64,000 bases of DNA from Termitomyces sp. T153 (taxonomy: Eukaryota > Basidiomycota > Agaricomycetes > Agaricales > Lyophyllaceae), in assembly GCA_018296165.2 (NCBI GenBank), contig JACKQL020000004.1:496001-560000 (forward strand), given 5' to 3'. The first letter of the stretch is position 1. Each line of letters starts with the position of its first letter. Positions 40,399 to 52,773 of the stretch are shown here, in pieces. The notes beneath the pieces are model-generated. The model made no database searches, was not told the DNA's origin, and worked only from the letters and a program-made list of their open reading frames with translations. The position numbers and the translations under genes are program-made.

Positions 40399-43300
40399 TC
40401 AACTTTTGGGGCTATTGTCTGACTTAATTGTGTCATGGTCTAGAGGCTCATGAAGCTTTATAGATCTGAATGACAGATCTGACATAGCATTTAGAGTAGG
40501 CCTTTGTAGTTCTTCCCTCAACTCTTTTAACTTTTCTGGAGTGATATCTACCCATTGCTCTAGGCTTTGGGATAGCTCCAATTGTCTTTGAGCTTTGTAA
40601 GGGACTACTCTAAAAGCTGCAACTCTGATCTGCCAAACTGACCCATCCAGCTCTGCCACAATGTAATTACCACCCTTGGTCTTAGCAATTACTACCATTG
40701 GACCATGAAAACGGGGCAGCATTTTAGCACTGTGTGAACTTTCTGTAATCATATTTTTGACCAAGACCAAGTCCAAGGGTTTGAAGTTGAAGTCTTTGAT
40801 AGAGTTTTTATACTCTTCTGCAAACTTCAAGGCCCATTGGAGTTTGTCCTTCCCAACTCTCTCTCTCATTTCTTTTACATGTTGGTGGTGCTTGGATAAA
40901 GCCCTAGCATGATAACCAATCAACTCCTCTGTAGATAATGGCTCTTCTGGTAATTCTATTAACCAGGTAGCCTCTACCAAATCCAAAGGTAGAGTTGGAT
41001 GAGCTCCAGTGACCATGAAGTATGGTGAACATCTAAATCTCTGTTGGATAGTAATGCAATCACTCCACATTACATGGAAGAAGAACCAAAACCATTTAGT
41101 GCGATCCTCACAAGCTTTGAATAAAGCTTGCCTGACATCCCAATGTGGCCTTTCAATTTTGCCATTAGCTTAGGAGTTGTATGGAGAGATAGCAATGCCT
41201 TTGATTCCATATTTACTCTCTAACCAAGCTGTGACCTTTTTGAATTGCCCAGCATTGTCAGTGATGATTTCTGCAATGCAACCCCAGCAACAAATTACAT
41301 CCTCAAACAATCATTGGCCAATTGTTTTATGGTTTTCTTTGCACAGAGGCCTCCCTTCCATCCATGAAGACAATGCACACCTACCATGGACAATATACTT
41401 GTAGCCATTTGAAGCTGGAGTCATGTGCATGGTATCAATGTGGATTGTTTGGAAGATAGAGGGTGTATAGGTTATGGTGGGAGCTCTGTTTACAACTGTC
41501 TTCTGACATATCTGACAGTTGTGACAAGTCCCAACATACCACTGTACATCTCCATCAATTTCTGGCCACCAAAATTGTTCTTGTATTAACATTTTGGTTG
41601 CATAGGTCCCTCTATGCCCTAAGGCATCATGGGATGATTCAAGCATGAACATTTGCTTATCAATATTGACTACTAGCTTATGCCTAGCCTCATGATTGTG
41701 CTTGTACAGTCTTCCCTTTTGATTAAAGAAGAACAGTCTTGCAAACCTCTTGAACTTGTCTGTGTCCCAACCCTTCAAACCTTCAGGTTCTTTGCTTGGG
41801 TCTTGTAGCCAGCTTTGTACAATTGGTAGCAAGTCATCCCACTGTTCACTCTCACCACCCTTCCTATGTTTTAGGTAGGCTTGTAAGTCTGCTTCCTTTT
41901 CTTCCTCAGTACCTTCTGTGGGTAACAGAGGCTGAGAGAGAGATAGTACTGCAACAGGATCTATTCTAGATGTCTGCTGCTGACTTAGAACTGCCTTCCT
42001 AAGTTCCATCTCTTGAGACCTTGCTCTATCAAGTTCTTGTTCAAAGTCTGATACTTCAGTGGCTACTGCATGTAGATAGCCACCCCTAGTGTCAATTTGA
42101 TCTGCAAACTCTTCAAGTGCTAAGGGTTCCCAATCCTCCCATCCTGGTTCATTGTTGGTTTTGTCTGGATATTCAAAGTGCATAGTCTTTGGGTTGTCCA
42201 CCAACTCTGGATTAACAGGTGGGTACTCCTCATCTCCTGGCTGCTTGAGCCTCCTAGACAGGCCATCAACACTAAAGGTCTTTCCTAGCACATGCCTCAA
42301 AGTAAAATGATAGAGTAGGACATCCTCAATCCATCTCATGATGGTGGCATTAGGTCCTACTCCAGGATTGCTTAGCATTCCCTTCAAATACATGGCATCT
42401 GTCTCCACTACCAGCTTCCTACAACCAACTAGCCAATACTTATTAGCTTGCAAGGCTCTCATCAAACCATACAGTTCTCTCTTAGGTTGTGAGAATCTTG
42501 CCTCCCTCTCATTCAAGGTGATGGATCCTAGTTTAGCACAAGTGCATTGCTTAGGATTGTCTGGAGCTTCCTGGAATATTCCAAAGCCCACTGCCATCCA
42601 AGAAGTGTCAACTGATAAGACCACTGCCCCTTCTGACTCATAGTCAAGTGGTTTTATAGGTGCACTCTCAGCTAGCAACTTCTTCAATTGGGCCATTGCT
42701 GACTGCTGTTCCTCACCACAAACAAATGGTGTGTGGTTTTGAGTCAATTTGTTGATGGGTGCAGCCACTTTGGCATAGTCTTCAATGAACATCCTAAAGG
42801 TACCACAAGTACCTAGGAAAGCTCTGACATCTGACTTGTCCTGGCAATCACCCCACTCCATAACAATGGCCAATTGCTTGGTCTCCAGTTTCTGTCCCTC
42901 ATAGGAACGCCTGTGTCCAACCACTACAATCTCATCTGCACAGACTACTGACTTTTTCCCAGAGAAAGTTCCTCCAGCATATTTGATTCTTTGTAACACT
43001 CTGTTTACATTCTGCAGATGTTCCCATACAAATCTCCTAATGCCTGGATTTTCTGGGATAACCTCATAGCCTCTATCTGGCAACTCATACCTGTGAGGTG
43101 GACCTCTGATTGGCACATCATCAATATATGGCCAAGTTACATGAGGTATCTCATCTTTCAATATGAAGGTAATGTCATCATGAAAGATTGGTACTGAATT
43201 TGTCCAGCCCATTGGCAGGGTTATCAACCTTAGAGCACCAAAGGGTGTCTGAAAGGTGGTATAGTCCCTAGACTTCACATCCAACACTCTCTCATCATAT

Positions 43301-43728
43301 CCCACATACAAGTCAAAGATCCCTCCACAAGCCCTGCCAGCAAAATGATCAGCTAATTCTTCAGTTGCTGGTGGCAATCCAGAATGTGCTACGGTCACTT
43401 TGTTTAAAGGTTCCAAGCTGTGAACTATCCTCAAAATCTTACCATCCTTCTTCAATACTGTGAACCACTGGGATCTGTATGAAGAGTTGGATGGCTCATA
43501 TACTCCTCTTGCCTCCATTTTCTGCTTTATCATCTGGCAGATTTTATCTCTGAGTCCAGGAGCAATGGGAATGTTCTTCAATACCCAGGGGGTGTGAGGG
43601 ATTACTGGCATTACTACAGGAGGGAAGAATTCCTCCTTGAGCCTACCTCTTTGAGAATCATCCCATGCAAAAGCCTCATTCTGCAGCATCATTAGGTGAT
43701 GTACTGCCTTCATCTCTTCTGGCCACAA
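40399..43728 (-). pseudogene. Gypsy element 2 reverse transcriptase, RNase H and integrase
   Basis: An 805-codon frame (41311-43728) contains reverse transcriptase: SQWFTVLKKDGKILRIVHSL, GIFDLYVGYDERVLD (first Asp), FGALRLITLPMGWTNSV and VTWPYIDDVPI (YIDD intact). RNase H reads VVLSVDTSWMAVGFGIFQ and ends at DGLSRRLKQPGDE. Integrase has the zinc finger HDALGHRGTYATKM and CHNCQICQKT, and the first Asp in IHIDTMHM. A TGA at 41311 interrupts. Past it the frame continues with ITDNAGQF (second Asp), a TAA near 41170, GKIERPH (Glu) and the C-terminal frame 40399-41070 ending with RFHGPMVVIAKTKGGNY, an SH3-like tail. Both stops could come from single C-to-T or G-to-A changes. The catalytic sets are visible, but the polyprotein is broken. 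Confidence 0.88.
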
Positions 43729-43746
43729 GAAACCATCACCATGTAC

Positions 43747-44202
43747 TTAGTCAATGATGTCCTTGCACTCAGCAGTGTACCTCCCTGTGAGTTTGAAATC
43801 AGGTGGGTTTGGGTCCAACTTTGGCATGTCTGCTAGTGGATCTCCAGTGATACACCTTCCAATTCTAAACTCCTCAGGAGAGGTTCCTAGTACAGGTTTC
43901 ACCTTTCTAGCAACAGGTTTGTATTTCTTAGAAAATACTTGTGCAGTTTCCCCCACACCTGCTTCTAACTCTAGGCTTTTCTGCTGTACTAAGATCTCCA
44001 CTAACATTTCTGGTATCTGACACAGCTGCCCATTTAGATAGGCTGCTAATGTCTTCTCATCTCTTCTTCCCACATTTCCCTCTGCAGCAAAGGCTTGCAG
44101 ATACACATTTCTTAACTCCTGGTTCTTGAATCCACTATGATTTATAGTGTATACAGTTACCACTACTTCACCATTCTCCTTCTCTCCAATCATTACTGCC
44201 AC
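43747..44202 (-). pseudogene. Gypsy element 2 protease-RT linker frame
   Basis: A 151-codon frame between protease and reverse transcriptase. It reads VYTINHSGFKNQELRNVYLQ, then PEEFRIGRCITGDPLADMP, typical of the spacer before RT in basidiomycete gypsy elements. The stop TAG at 43747 lies just before DGFLWPEE of the RT frame, again one base change from sense. Confidence 0.7.
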
Positions 44203-44234
44203 CTCTCCCTGGTCACTGACCAGATCATTGAGAT

Positions 44235-45263
44235 TTAAAATTTCAGATCACTATCTCCTCCAACACCTGCCTTTGGCATCTCCCCTCTTTGGAGAGTGGG
44301 CAGGGCTGTCCTGCAACCAGTATTTGGATCTCTGATAGTTATGATGGCACTGCCATCTTGAAGATTTTGTATATTGCTTTCTGTCAGTGTGTCAAAAGGA
44401 TGACCCAACAAGACAGTATAAGCTGGCTTGACAAAGATATGCACTTGTAGATAAATAGTGAAGCCTTCAGCAAAAGTAAATGGCACATTCTTGGCTAAAC
44501 CAACTGATGTGTTTACTTGACTGTTGGCACTCTCCATCCTTAAGCATATGTCTGGATCCTGAGTCAATCCTAAATGAAGTGCTTCATCTAGTGCCATACA
44601 GACTATCTGAGAACCACTATCTAGTATTGTCTCTACTTGTCCCCTCTGATTGACAGTGAAGTTCAAGGATCTCAACACTTGCAAATCTCTAGCCACATAC
44701 ATCACTACTGGCTTTTCTCCTGGAGGGATATTTTCCAAGTAAGTGGCTACACAATCCTGATGCACTACTGCACCAGTAGGCAAATCATCCTGTGTTCCAT
44801 CTGCAATGAAATAGGTTGCCATTGGTAGGTCATTGACATCTACTTTGTCAGGTGGTTTCTTCTTCCTTACAGTCTGCTGTTGAACTGCTACTCTTGGGAT
44901 ACTGGGATCCCTAGACTGAGTCCCTGATTTGAGAGTCAATTTTTGTATTATTGCCTCCCTTAATCCAGGAGCCACATCTAACAGTTCTCCAGTACTGAAA
45001 GGTACAGTAGCCTCCCAGAGCTTATCAATGGTCCTATCCCACTCCTTCCTCTTTGTTCCTGTTAAGGAACCTTTAACAGTGTCTTGCACTGGCAAGTCTG
45101 GTCCCTCATTGAGGGCTGGAACCTTCTCAAAAGGTAGGTCCAGTTTTGGTGCAACTCTAGGTGAAATCACCAGAGTTAGCTTTTCTTTCCAGGGTTTTTC
45201 AGGGGTTCTCTCTGGCAATGAGGATACTCCTGGTTGAGATGCCTCTTTCCTAATTGCCTTCAT
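44235..45263 (-). pseudogene. Gypsy element 2 aspartic protease
   Basis: A 342-codon frame. The active-site motif reads VETILDSGSQIVCMALD (DSGS), followed by the flap and AYTVLLGHPFDTLTESNIQN (LLGxPF), as in retroviral-type proteases that release gag-pol products. The N-terminal 180 residues are a linker with Pro and charged residues. The frame itself has no break; whether it joins gag directly is unclear. Confidence 0.85.
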
Positions 45264-45271
45264 TGAGTTAT

Positions 45272-46800
45272 TTAAAAATCCTTAGAGGAAGATTTCTGTC
45301 CTTCAGGACTAGCTGTGTTCCTTGTGTTGACTAACACACTGAGCATCTCAGCCATTTTATTGAAACCTTTCTCCAAGTCTCCCAAGCGGTCTGACACCTT
45401 ATATTGAAGGTGCTCTAGCATGTCATCCCTTGTGTCTCTAGCAGAGTTTACATAGGTAGAGTAAGTGACTGTTTCTGGAGGGTCATCTTCTGGCCATCCA
45501 AAGTACATGTTCACCTGCTTATCATGTACTTGTGCTAATCTAGCATGAGGAGATATACCAGCAGGATCCCTAGGTAAAGGAGCACCATTAGGTAGCCTGA
45601 CTCTCCCTTATAATAGGATGATCCATCCTTTTTGTACATCTCCCTTGATGACTTCACACTCTGAGATTCTATGTCCAGTTTGCCAATAATAGAAGCAAGT
45701 AATACCACTTCTTCCAGAAGTTGGAAATGTAGGAGGCCCTTCTGCCCTTATACCCTGGCTCCCTTTAATATTCAAGAAGGTATTGCACATGTCCAACTGA
45801 CCAGCTTGCAAAGCTTGCATGGTACTCTGGATGCTCCCCATTTGTTTCCCAATGGTAACCACAGCATCTTGGAGATGAGCCATTTTCTCCTCCACTTCCT
45901 CCTCCTTGATGTTCCCCTTTCTAGTTTCTATTTTCTCTATTTTCTCCTCTCTAAGGCTCCTTATAGTAGCACCATCTATCAAGGTCCCTACTACTGTCAG
46001 CACTTCTGATAGGTCATACTTGTTGTCCTTGTGCCTATTTCTAGCAGGGTCTTTGTAGTGGCCATATCTACTGATCAACCTCTCCTCAATCACATCTCCA
46101 AAAGCTGGTGTAAAGCATCTCAGGAATTTGTCTACCAGAGACCCATTCCCAGTGACATTAGCCAACTTCTTAGCCTCAGCTCTAAATTTTCTTATGAGAG
46201 AATGAATTTCTGTAGTGTCATTTCTACTAAGTCTGGCATGTTCTCTGCAGATTTTGTCCAGGTTTGCAACACTACCTGTGTCATCTACTGCTTCTGGATA
46301 AGACTCCTTAATCTCTTTCTCAAAAGCAGACCAATTATAGTCCTCTCCAAAGGAATCAAAGCCCAGCCATTTCTGTTCAGTCTGAGCATCCACATACTCC
46401 AAGATTCTCTTTTTCCTTTCCTTATCCACTTGAATCCCAGCATGCTCAAACAGAGAGATCATCCTTTGCAAAAAGCAACAAACCTCAGAGGGCTCAGTGT
46501 GCTTAAACTTAGGTGCATCCCTGCTGTCAGGCAGTGGTAGTTTATATCTGATATTTTGCTCCATAATTGAGGCAGTAGAAACTGGTTGAGTAGTAGGGCA
46601 CAGTTCTTTTGGTGAGCTTGGAATTACTTTCTCAGTCCAAAGTTTTCTCTTTTTGAGTAAGGTTTCAGGGTCAGGCAAAAAGGACTTTGAACCACTGCTA
46701 TTGGTCCTAGTTTCTCTTTTCCTTAATACAACAGAGTTTTTCACCTTAGTTGCAATAACTTCAGGTGTTTTGGGCCAAGACTTAGGTGGTGCAAAACTAA
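45272..46800 (-). pseudogene. Gypsy element 2 gag
   Basis: The main frame (45608-46744 and slightly upstream) reads FLQRMISLFEHAGIQVDKER, YVDAQTEQKWLGFDSFGEDY and LIRKFRAEAKKLANVTGNGS, the helical capsid of a gypsy gag. It then has a coiled-coil-like Glu/Lys stretch (EEKIEKIETRKGNIKEEEVE) and a knuckle FYYWQTGHRISEC, where the CCHC second Cys has become Tyr. No ATG remains at the start, so the initiator is probably lost. A second piece at 45272-45514 carries MNMYFGWPEDDPPETVTYST and a gag C-terminal coil. Gag forms the particle around the element RNA. Confidence 0.8.
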
Positions 46801-46881
46801 TGTTTCACAAGGGTTGGATTTCCTCAAGAAATCCAAAAAGTGAGTTTTGTGCAACAAAAGCCCCTCACAGTGGGCTCCAGA

Positions 46882-47762
46882 TGATGTGAAATGTAAGTTT
46901 TGATGCCATAAATTGATCAGATCAATGGATCAAACTTTGTATTCACAGAGTTTTGGAGGCTTAAGTTACAAAAAAGCTTACATAGACATTACAATTGTAG
47001 ATATAGATTTAAATTGGTTTATTCGCTAGTTGAGACAGCTTTGAACTATTGAATGGGTTCAAAATATATATAATTCAAAACCCAAACCAACTAAATACTT
47101 GTAGGCCTAAGATAGCCACTCCCTGGAGCTAGCTGAGCCATGGTACATCATTGCTTGTCCCCTCCCCTGATTCTTCTCTCCTTTTATAGCTTGTCATGTG
47201 CGCACAGGCCAGGGTGTTTTCTGTGCATGCCCATGGGTGTACTGCATGGTTTTCCTTGGCCTTTCTTTCTTATTGGTTGTTTGTATGAGATGACATGCTG
47301 GGTCAGCATTACTCAGTTTTTTATTCGTCTGACCTCTTTTCTCTTACTCTTTTTCCATCCAACTTCTCTTCAATAGGCTTTGCATGGTTTGTATGGCAGC
47401 CAGCTTGGATCTCAGGTGGTCTGGCATATGGTATCAAGGAGAGGTAGGGTTTTTATTGTTGCGTTTAGATGTCCATGGCTGTCCTCAGCATCGGTTAGCT
47501 TTCTAGCTGGTTTTGCTGAGCACAGCCATTGATCGTTGATTGAACACTTGACCAGCCTCTGTTCTCAACATCATAGATCCTGCTGGCATCGCTGCATACA
47601 TGCTTTTTGAGTTCTTCAGTGATTCTTATTTTACTAGGTATGTTTTTATGCCTACAGTTTTTGGCATCTTACCGAAGCTTACAGTTTTCAGCTTGTTTAA
47701 TTTGGTAAGCTCAGTTTTTCCTAGTTCTTTTAACCTGTCTCAAGTACAAGACAGGCATATCA
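46882..47762 (-). repeat. 5' LTR of gypsy element 2
   Basis: 881 bp. On the minus strand it begins TGATATGCCTGTC and ends ATTTCACATCA. The sequence just inside (TCTGGAGCCCACTGTGAGG) is the place for the primer-binding site; the tRNA is not identified. ACAT at 47763-47766 repeats the left flank. Confidence 0.93.
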
Positions 47763-48343
47763 ACATAAATGAGTCAGTCATTGTTGTATGTGGCATTATG
47801 AGGCAGCCACAAGAGAAGCACCTTGAATTTTTGGGGCTACATATCCATATGCCAGTTTTGGTTGTGATTTATTTATGCAGGAGCTGTATGATTAGGATGG
47901 AAAGAAGTGGAAAGGCGTTGACTTCTGGCAGCCTACAATAATGTTATTAGAGTCACATAAGTGCTGTGTTTTGGAGCCACCATAAAAAGGGTAAGAAATA
48001 CTAGGCATTATGAGCTCAAAAATCTTTGAAGAGTTCTTAGGGTGGGTGTTGAGGACAACTGGTAATTTTCATTATGTGATCATGATATCATTATGCATGA
48101 ACATTTCTTACTTTCTCTGAACTTTTTGAATGAATGGGAATAGACATGCTTTCCTTGCTCACTGACCTTGACATGTACAACACATCTTAATTTAGTTTTA
48201 GGGCAATCCTGTCAGACCGGGCCAATCCAGCCAGGACCATGATTAGGGAATCATGTTCAAATTCTGATCCATAAGTTAGTTCCTTCAGTTCTATTGTGAT
48301 CTAACATATACTAAGTAGTTCCTCATATATTGTGCACACCACT
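47763..48343. other. CpG-depleted copy of the M/D divergent promoter region, right part
   Basis: Aligns with 29115-29502 with C-to-T and G-to-A changes. A segment of about 180 bp at 48010-48200 has no counterpart there. Continues colinear into D3. Confidence 0.75.
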
Positions 48344-49447
48344 ATGACATCAGGGTATGATGTCAGTCATTCTGTTTGTATCTTCTATGTTTTAGCTATT
48401 GACTCAAGGCCTTAGATTTTCTATCATAGAGATTGAAGATCCTGAAGTGGCAAGCCCAACAATAATCCATACTTACAACCCAACTATTGAGCCAGATGGT
48501 TCATTGAATCTTTCCAAAATCAGTTGGGTGAAGAAAGGAGATATATATGTGGTTCGTTAACTCACGTGCTTTTTGAGGCAATGTACTTGACCAACAAACA
48601 TTTTTCAAGTGCTGTACTTCCATCTGTGGTATATATACTAATCTCATTCACCCATCACTGTCCCCAATCATACCGACTGAGAAATGGACTCCTCTGCTTC
48701 AGATACACAATGGGACTGCCATTCTTCTATTAATAAGTGATCCATGTGACTCATCATTGAGAAAATAGTATTCAATCTATCTGGTGTAGGGGCAGACCAT
48801 ATAAAGATGCCCCAAGTACATGGAAAGGGTCCTGGTTCTCCATTATCTTCTTCTCAAGGCTGTCCAATTTGCATCTCTGCATTAGATTCAAGGTGAATAT
48901 AAGTATACCAGAATTGAAATTTGGATGTTTCTAAATGTTTGGCTTTCTCCATACTATATGACTAACAGTGATGTATCCACAGGACCTTCAGACTCTCCAG
49001 AAACATTGTAAGTTCTCCTTGATCTATTTTGTTGTCTGGTTTCCCATTTTGAAAAGAATTGTTGTTCGTCAAATCCATGATTTTGATGAAGAGAAACATC
49101 ATATTGTCTGGAACTGGACAGTTGCTCTTGAAACCGACTTTTCTTTGAATCCAAGTAAGTTGAGTTCAATCAAACCTGGCAAAAGTGTATCTAGTATGTT
49201 ATTCTTTTGTTCCATCATTTTTTACTGTTCTCGGTCTGATACCAGCTTTGCTTCACTAGGGACACAAATGTGATGGCTACTTCAAATGCCTAATATATGA
49301 TAGTTGCCCTCCCATTTGGGACGCCATGCTCAACTTGTGCATTTCCAAAATTCAGGGAGTTGCACAACCAGTCCTATTACTCATAAGCAAGAATACTTGA
49401 ATGACCATCTTAGATAATCAACCTCATTCAATTTTTGCAGGTGAAAG
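48344..49447 (+). pseudogene. D3: CpG-depleted, truncated member of the two-module D family
   Basis: Starts ATGACATCAGG at 48344 with a GTATGATG donor. Module 1 reads FSIIEIEDPEVASPTI and EPDGSLNLSKISWVKKGDIY, then YTNLIHPSLSPIIP and LLLLI. Module 2 reads IVVRQIHDFDEEKHHIVWNW but has one extra base near 49188 (GGCAAAAGTG against GGGGAAGTA in D2), a frameshift. The next exon has YFKCLIYDSCPPIWD and GVAQPVLLLI. The last exon begins GTGAAAG and is cut off at 49447 by the LTR of gypsy element 3. Nearly all CpG are gone compared with D2. Confidence 0.8.
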
Positions 49448-49689
49448 TGTGTAGCGCTCATGTGACATCTACATCACTTCCAAGCTTGATGATAGCCAGA
49501 AAGCTGTACCAGAAAACTTTCTACCTATTAAGTTCACTTCCAACTTTCCCTGACACTCTAGATATATAAGATAGTAGAATTAGTTGTAGGGGACTAGTCT
49601 TTGCAAAATATAGGACTTAAAACAGTTCTATCCTGCAAGACTAAGCTAGTGTGACCATATGCTACCCTAATAGGTGGTCTACCATTACA
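49448..49689 (+). repeat. Left LTR of gypsy element 3, CpG-depleted
   Basis: 242 bp. TGTAGCGCTCATGTGACATC at the start against TGTAGCGCTCGCGTGACATC in the right LTR. Two single-base A insertions account for the length difference. It truncates D3. Confidence 0.93.
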
Positions 49690-49889
49690 TATTTTGAACT
49701 CTAGAAGTCCTTAACTCTTAAAACTTGACTCCCATACCATGGGCTACTCTCAGTCTGATCAACCATGCTCATCCTAGTTGTGAGTCTCAAAAAATTTCTA
49801 TGTCTACTAACTCAGAATCTAGATACAACTTCTGCCTGAGGCCAACTGCCGTGTGATACACAGGACAGGCCTCTAGGACTGGTGACTCA

Positions 49890-52773
49890 ATGAGCAGCAT
49901 ATCTCGCATGGCTCCCCCACATTTACCACCCCTGGCAGACCAGGCAGGCTACAGCCAAGGCTGCCCCCAGAACTCGGACACACCTGATATCCCCACTGCC
50001 CTGGCAGTGGATTCTTTATTGAAAGCTTCAGCAAAAGATAGGGATTCTGCTCCAGCAGAAAGCCCCCTTACAGATTTAATTTCAGAAAAAGAATTAGACC
50101 TGAGTTCAGAGAAACTACTTGAGGAAATAGAAAATCAGTCTAGTGATACTAGTATAGAAAACAAAGATACTTTGATAGCTAATATATATTCGACCCCACG
50201 CATTAACAACAAAAACCTGCAGGAAAATAATGTAATATGTGATAAACCTCGTCATGGGCGAGAGCTGAGATCACTCACCAAAACCAAGCCAACTACATTG
50301 GTCTATCTTGAGAACAATCTGAAACAGTAGAACAGGCTATGAGTAGCCTAACAGAAGCTCAGCGTGAATTGGTGGAATCAAGGAATCGCAAACTCAACAA
50401 AAGGATTAACCAATCTGAGGGAAATGATAGAATAATGATGGAAAAGGGCAAGGGGCCAGATCCGCATGACTGGGGAGATGCTGATCTCTCTGAAGATGGG
50501 TTAGACCCTGCAATCCAGCAACAGATCCTGGAAGAATGCACTAACCATCCCAATGAAATGATGGCCGCAAACAAAAGTTTGACAGAAGAGGCAAATCCAA
50601 ACAGCAATGAAAGTGAGCCTGATAAGGAATGGGAAGACCACTCCACCCGCAAAGAGCTCTGTGAAAGACTTCTTCTTAAATGAAAACTGGAAAAAGAAAT
50701 CTATCAGTTACAGAAAAAACTGAGAAATAAAAATAATGACAAGAAAAGTTACAAGTGCGCAGGATCAGAGCCCATCTCTAATGAACTTCAAGAGATGATT
50801 AATAGGGTCACTAATAGGGCCCACAGCTCCAAAAGACCAGACCTAAAAACTAAGTCATCTAAGAAACTGAAACCAGTGAACCAGGTGTCAAAGGACAGCG
50901 CTCTGGGATGGGCATTCAACCATATAAGAGAAGGAGAGGGATTGGACCCCTCAGATTCTTCTTCAGAGTCTTCAAAATCATCCAACTCGTCAGACAGCTC
51001 GAGCTCAGATGACCAGGACAGTCCCTATCCCTCATCAGACAATAGTGAACCCAAATCATTGGATTCTGTATTCAAAGTGAATAGAAGGAAGAAAAAACCT
51101 AGAAGGAAAAGCTCTTCCAAGGAGATGAGAAAAAGGAGATCATTAATCAAGCCCACCCCTCCAGCTAAGTACTCCAGGACTCCAGACCTGCAGGCTTTCC
51201 TGCAATTCATGAGCCATTGTACATCCTATGTTAAGTACAGAATCATGCAAAAGGAACAACAAGTGCTTGTGGTGTTGGAATTCTTAACTGGCAGGGCCTG
51301 GACATTCTATTTGTGAGAAGCGTCTCACGCACTGGAAGAATGGACATTGGAACAATTCCTTAAAGAACTATTTAATGATTGGTTCCCAATCAACTACTGT
51401 AATAAGCAACAAAATAAATTACAACACTTACAACAAGGAAAGATGACTGTACATGTCTATGTAGGAGAACTACAGAAACTCTTCACCATTGTAGGCTCTA
51501 CAAATTGTAAGGAGAAAGTTGTCAAATTATTCAATGGGTTTCACACCTCAATTGAAAGGGAACTGTATCACTTAGGATTGAACTCCAAAACTTCTAAATG
51601 GAAATGGGTGGTGTCTAAGGCAGAGTTTATTGAAATGGTTGAATCTGTTGACCTCAAATTTGGCAACGGGCAACCATCGGGGTCAGGGATATGCTACCAG
51701 AAGGATCATGACTGTCATCATGGTGATTCTGAACAAAATTGACATTATAAAGACAAGAGGCCTGCCTAATATGAAGCTGGCCAACAAAGGAGTAAGTCAC
51801 TGTCCAGATTTGGAAAAGGAATAAACCAGATGCCTGCTTACTCTGCTAAGCAAGGGACTTCTTGCAACTGGGATGTCCACTGGAAAAAAAAGAAGAGGTT
51901 ACTCAAATTAAAAAACATGGGGAACAAAAGCAACTCACTAAGGAAGAGGAAGAAGAGTATCGTGCTCAAAACAAATGTTTTAATTGCGGTCAGATAGGAC
52001 ACATGTCCTGAAACTGCCCAAAAGGGAGGTCCACATCATCATCAAACCCAGAAAAACCCCCAGGCTTGAAATCATACAGCATAAAAGCTAATTTAGATAA
52101 AATCAATTGCCTATGTGAAGAAGCATTAGGCCAAACTACCACTGGTGTATTCATTGGCATGACAGTCATACCTCTGGTAGAAGAATGCTTAAGGGAAACA
52201 GATGATATGGTACGCTGGGAAGAAACCATACTAGCACCGGATAAGGAAGAGGAAGGTCTTTGTGTTGACTTACCAGCATCAATAGAAGTGCCAGGCTTGG
52301 AGATACCAAATCCCAGACAAGGTAGTCCTGCCTTATCCAATGGATACTCTGAAGATGGTGCAAGCTACATGGACTCCCCTCCACCCACCAATTCAGACCT
52401 GGGAAGGAGTGTGGAAGAAGATACAATAAGCCTAGACCCCGCCATCAATTACCATAACAATGTATTACTTACCACTGAACAGGATTTTGGTGGGGAAACA
52501 TATGAGTTTATAGTATTGAACACTGAGGAAAGAATGGAATTAGTATGGAAAGAAGAGTTGGCCTTTGGAAGACCTCATCAGATTGGTTGCGCAGCAGCAC
52601 AGAAACTTGATTTCTTGCTTGAATATCTACAACCTTATCCAGGAGACCCCTTGAACATCCTTCAGCTGAAAGGCCAACAATTCTACTCCTATGAAATTGC
52701 TGGAGGAAGTGTCTGTCTCTGGGATCATGTATGGGATTGGGAAATGATATTACCTAAGGAAACAGTGGAATGA
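49890..52773 (+). pseudogene. Gypsy element 3 gag
   Basis: A chain of frames. 49890-50330 is a Pro/Ser/acidic N-terminal piece. 50339-50683 is charged (EDGLDPAIQQQILEECTNHP). 50795-51316 has a Ser/Asp-rich stretch and then capsid text (DLQAFLQFMSHCTSYVKYRI, VVLEFLTGRAWTFY). 51347-51742 continues it (LQQGKMTVHVYVGELQKLFT). A zinc knuckle CFNCGQIGHMS-stop-NC lies at about 51977-52016, the stop TGA replacing a residue. 52066-52773 is a further gag/spacer frame. Stops between frames are mostly single C-to-T or G-to-A steps from sense codons. Confidence 0.75.

Larger units (their letters stand above)
37812..47762 (-). mobile_element. Gypsy element 2, complete Ty3/gypsy-type LTR retrotransposon with antisense gene
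   Basis: A 9951-bp element with two 881-bp LTRs (37812-38692 and 46882-47762), TGAT...ATCA ends, and ACAT on both flanks (37808-37811, 47763-47766). Gag, protease, reverse transcriptase, RNase H and integrase read on the minus strand. A purine run (GCAGGGAAGG on the minus strand) abuts the 3' LTR. The 1.7 kb between pol and the 3' LTR holds a spliced-looking frame on the plus strand. CpG is depleted throughout, yet long frames remain, so it is younger or less damaged than the gypsy debris at 1-6 kb. Confidence 0.93.

Noticed and set aside
50359..50652. Minus-strand Ser-rich frame
   Set aside because: Antisense to the acidic gag frame of gypsy element 3.
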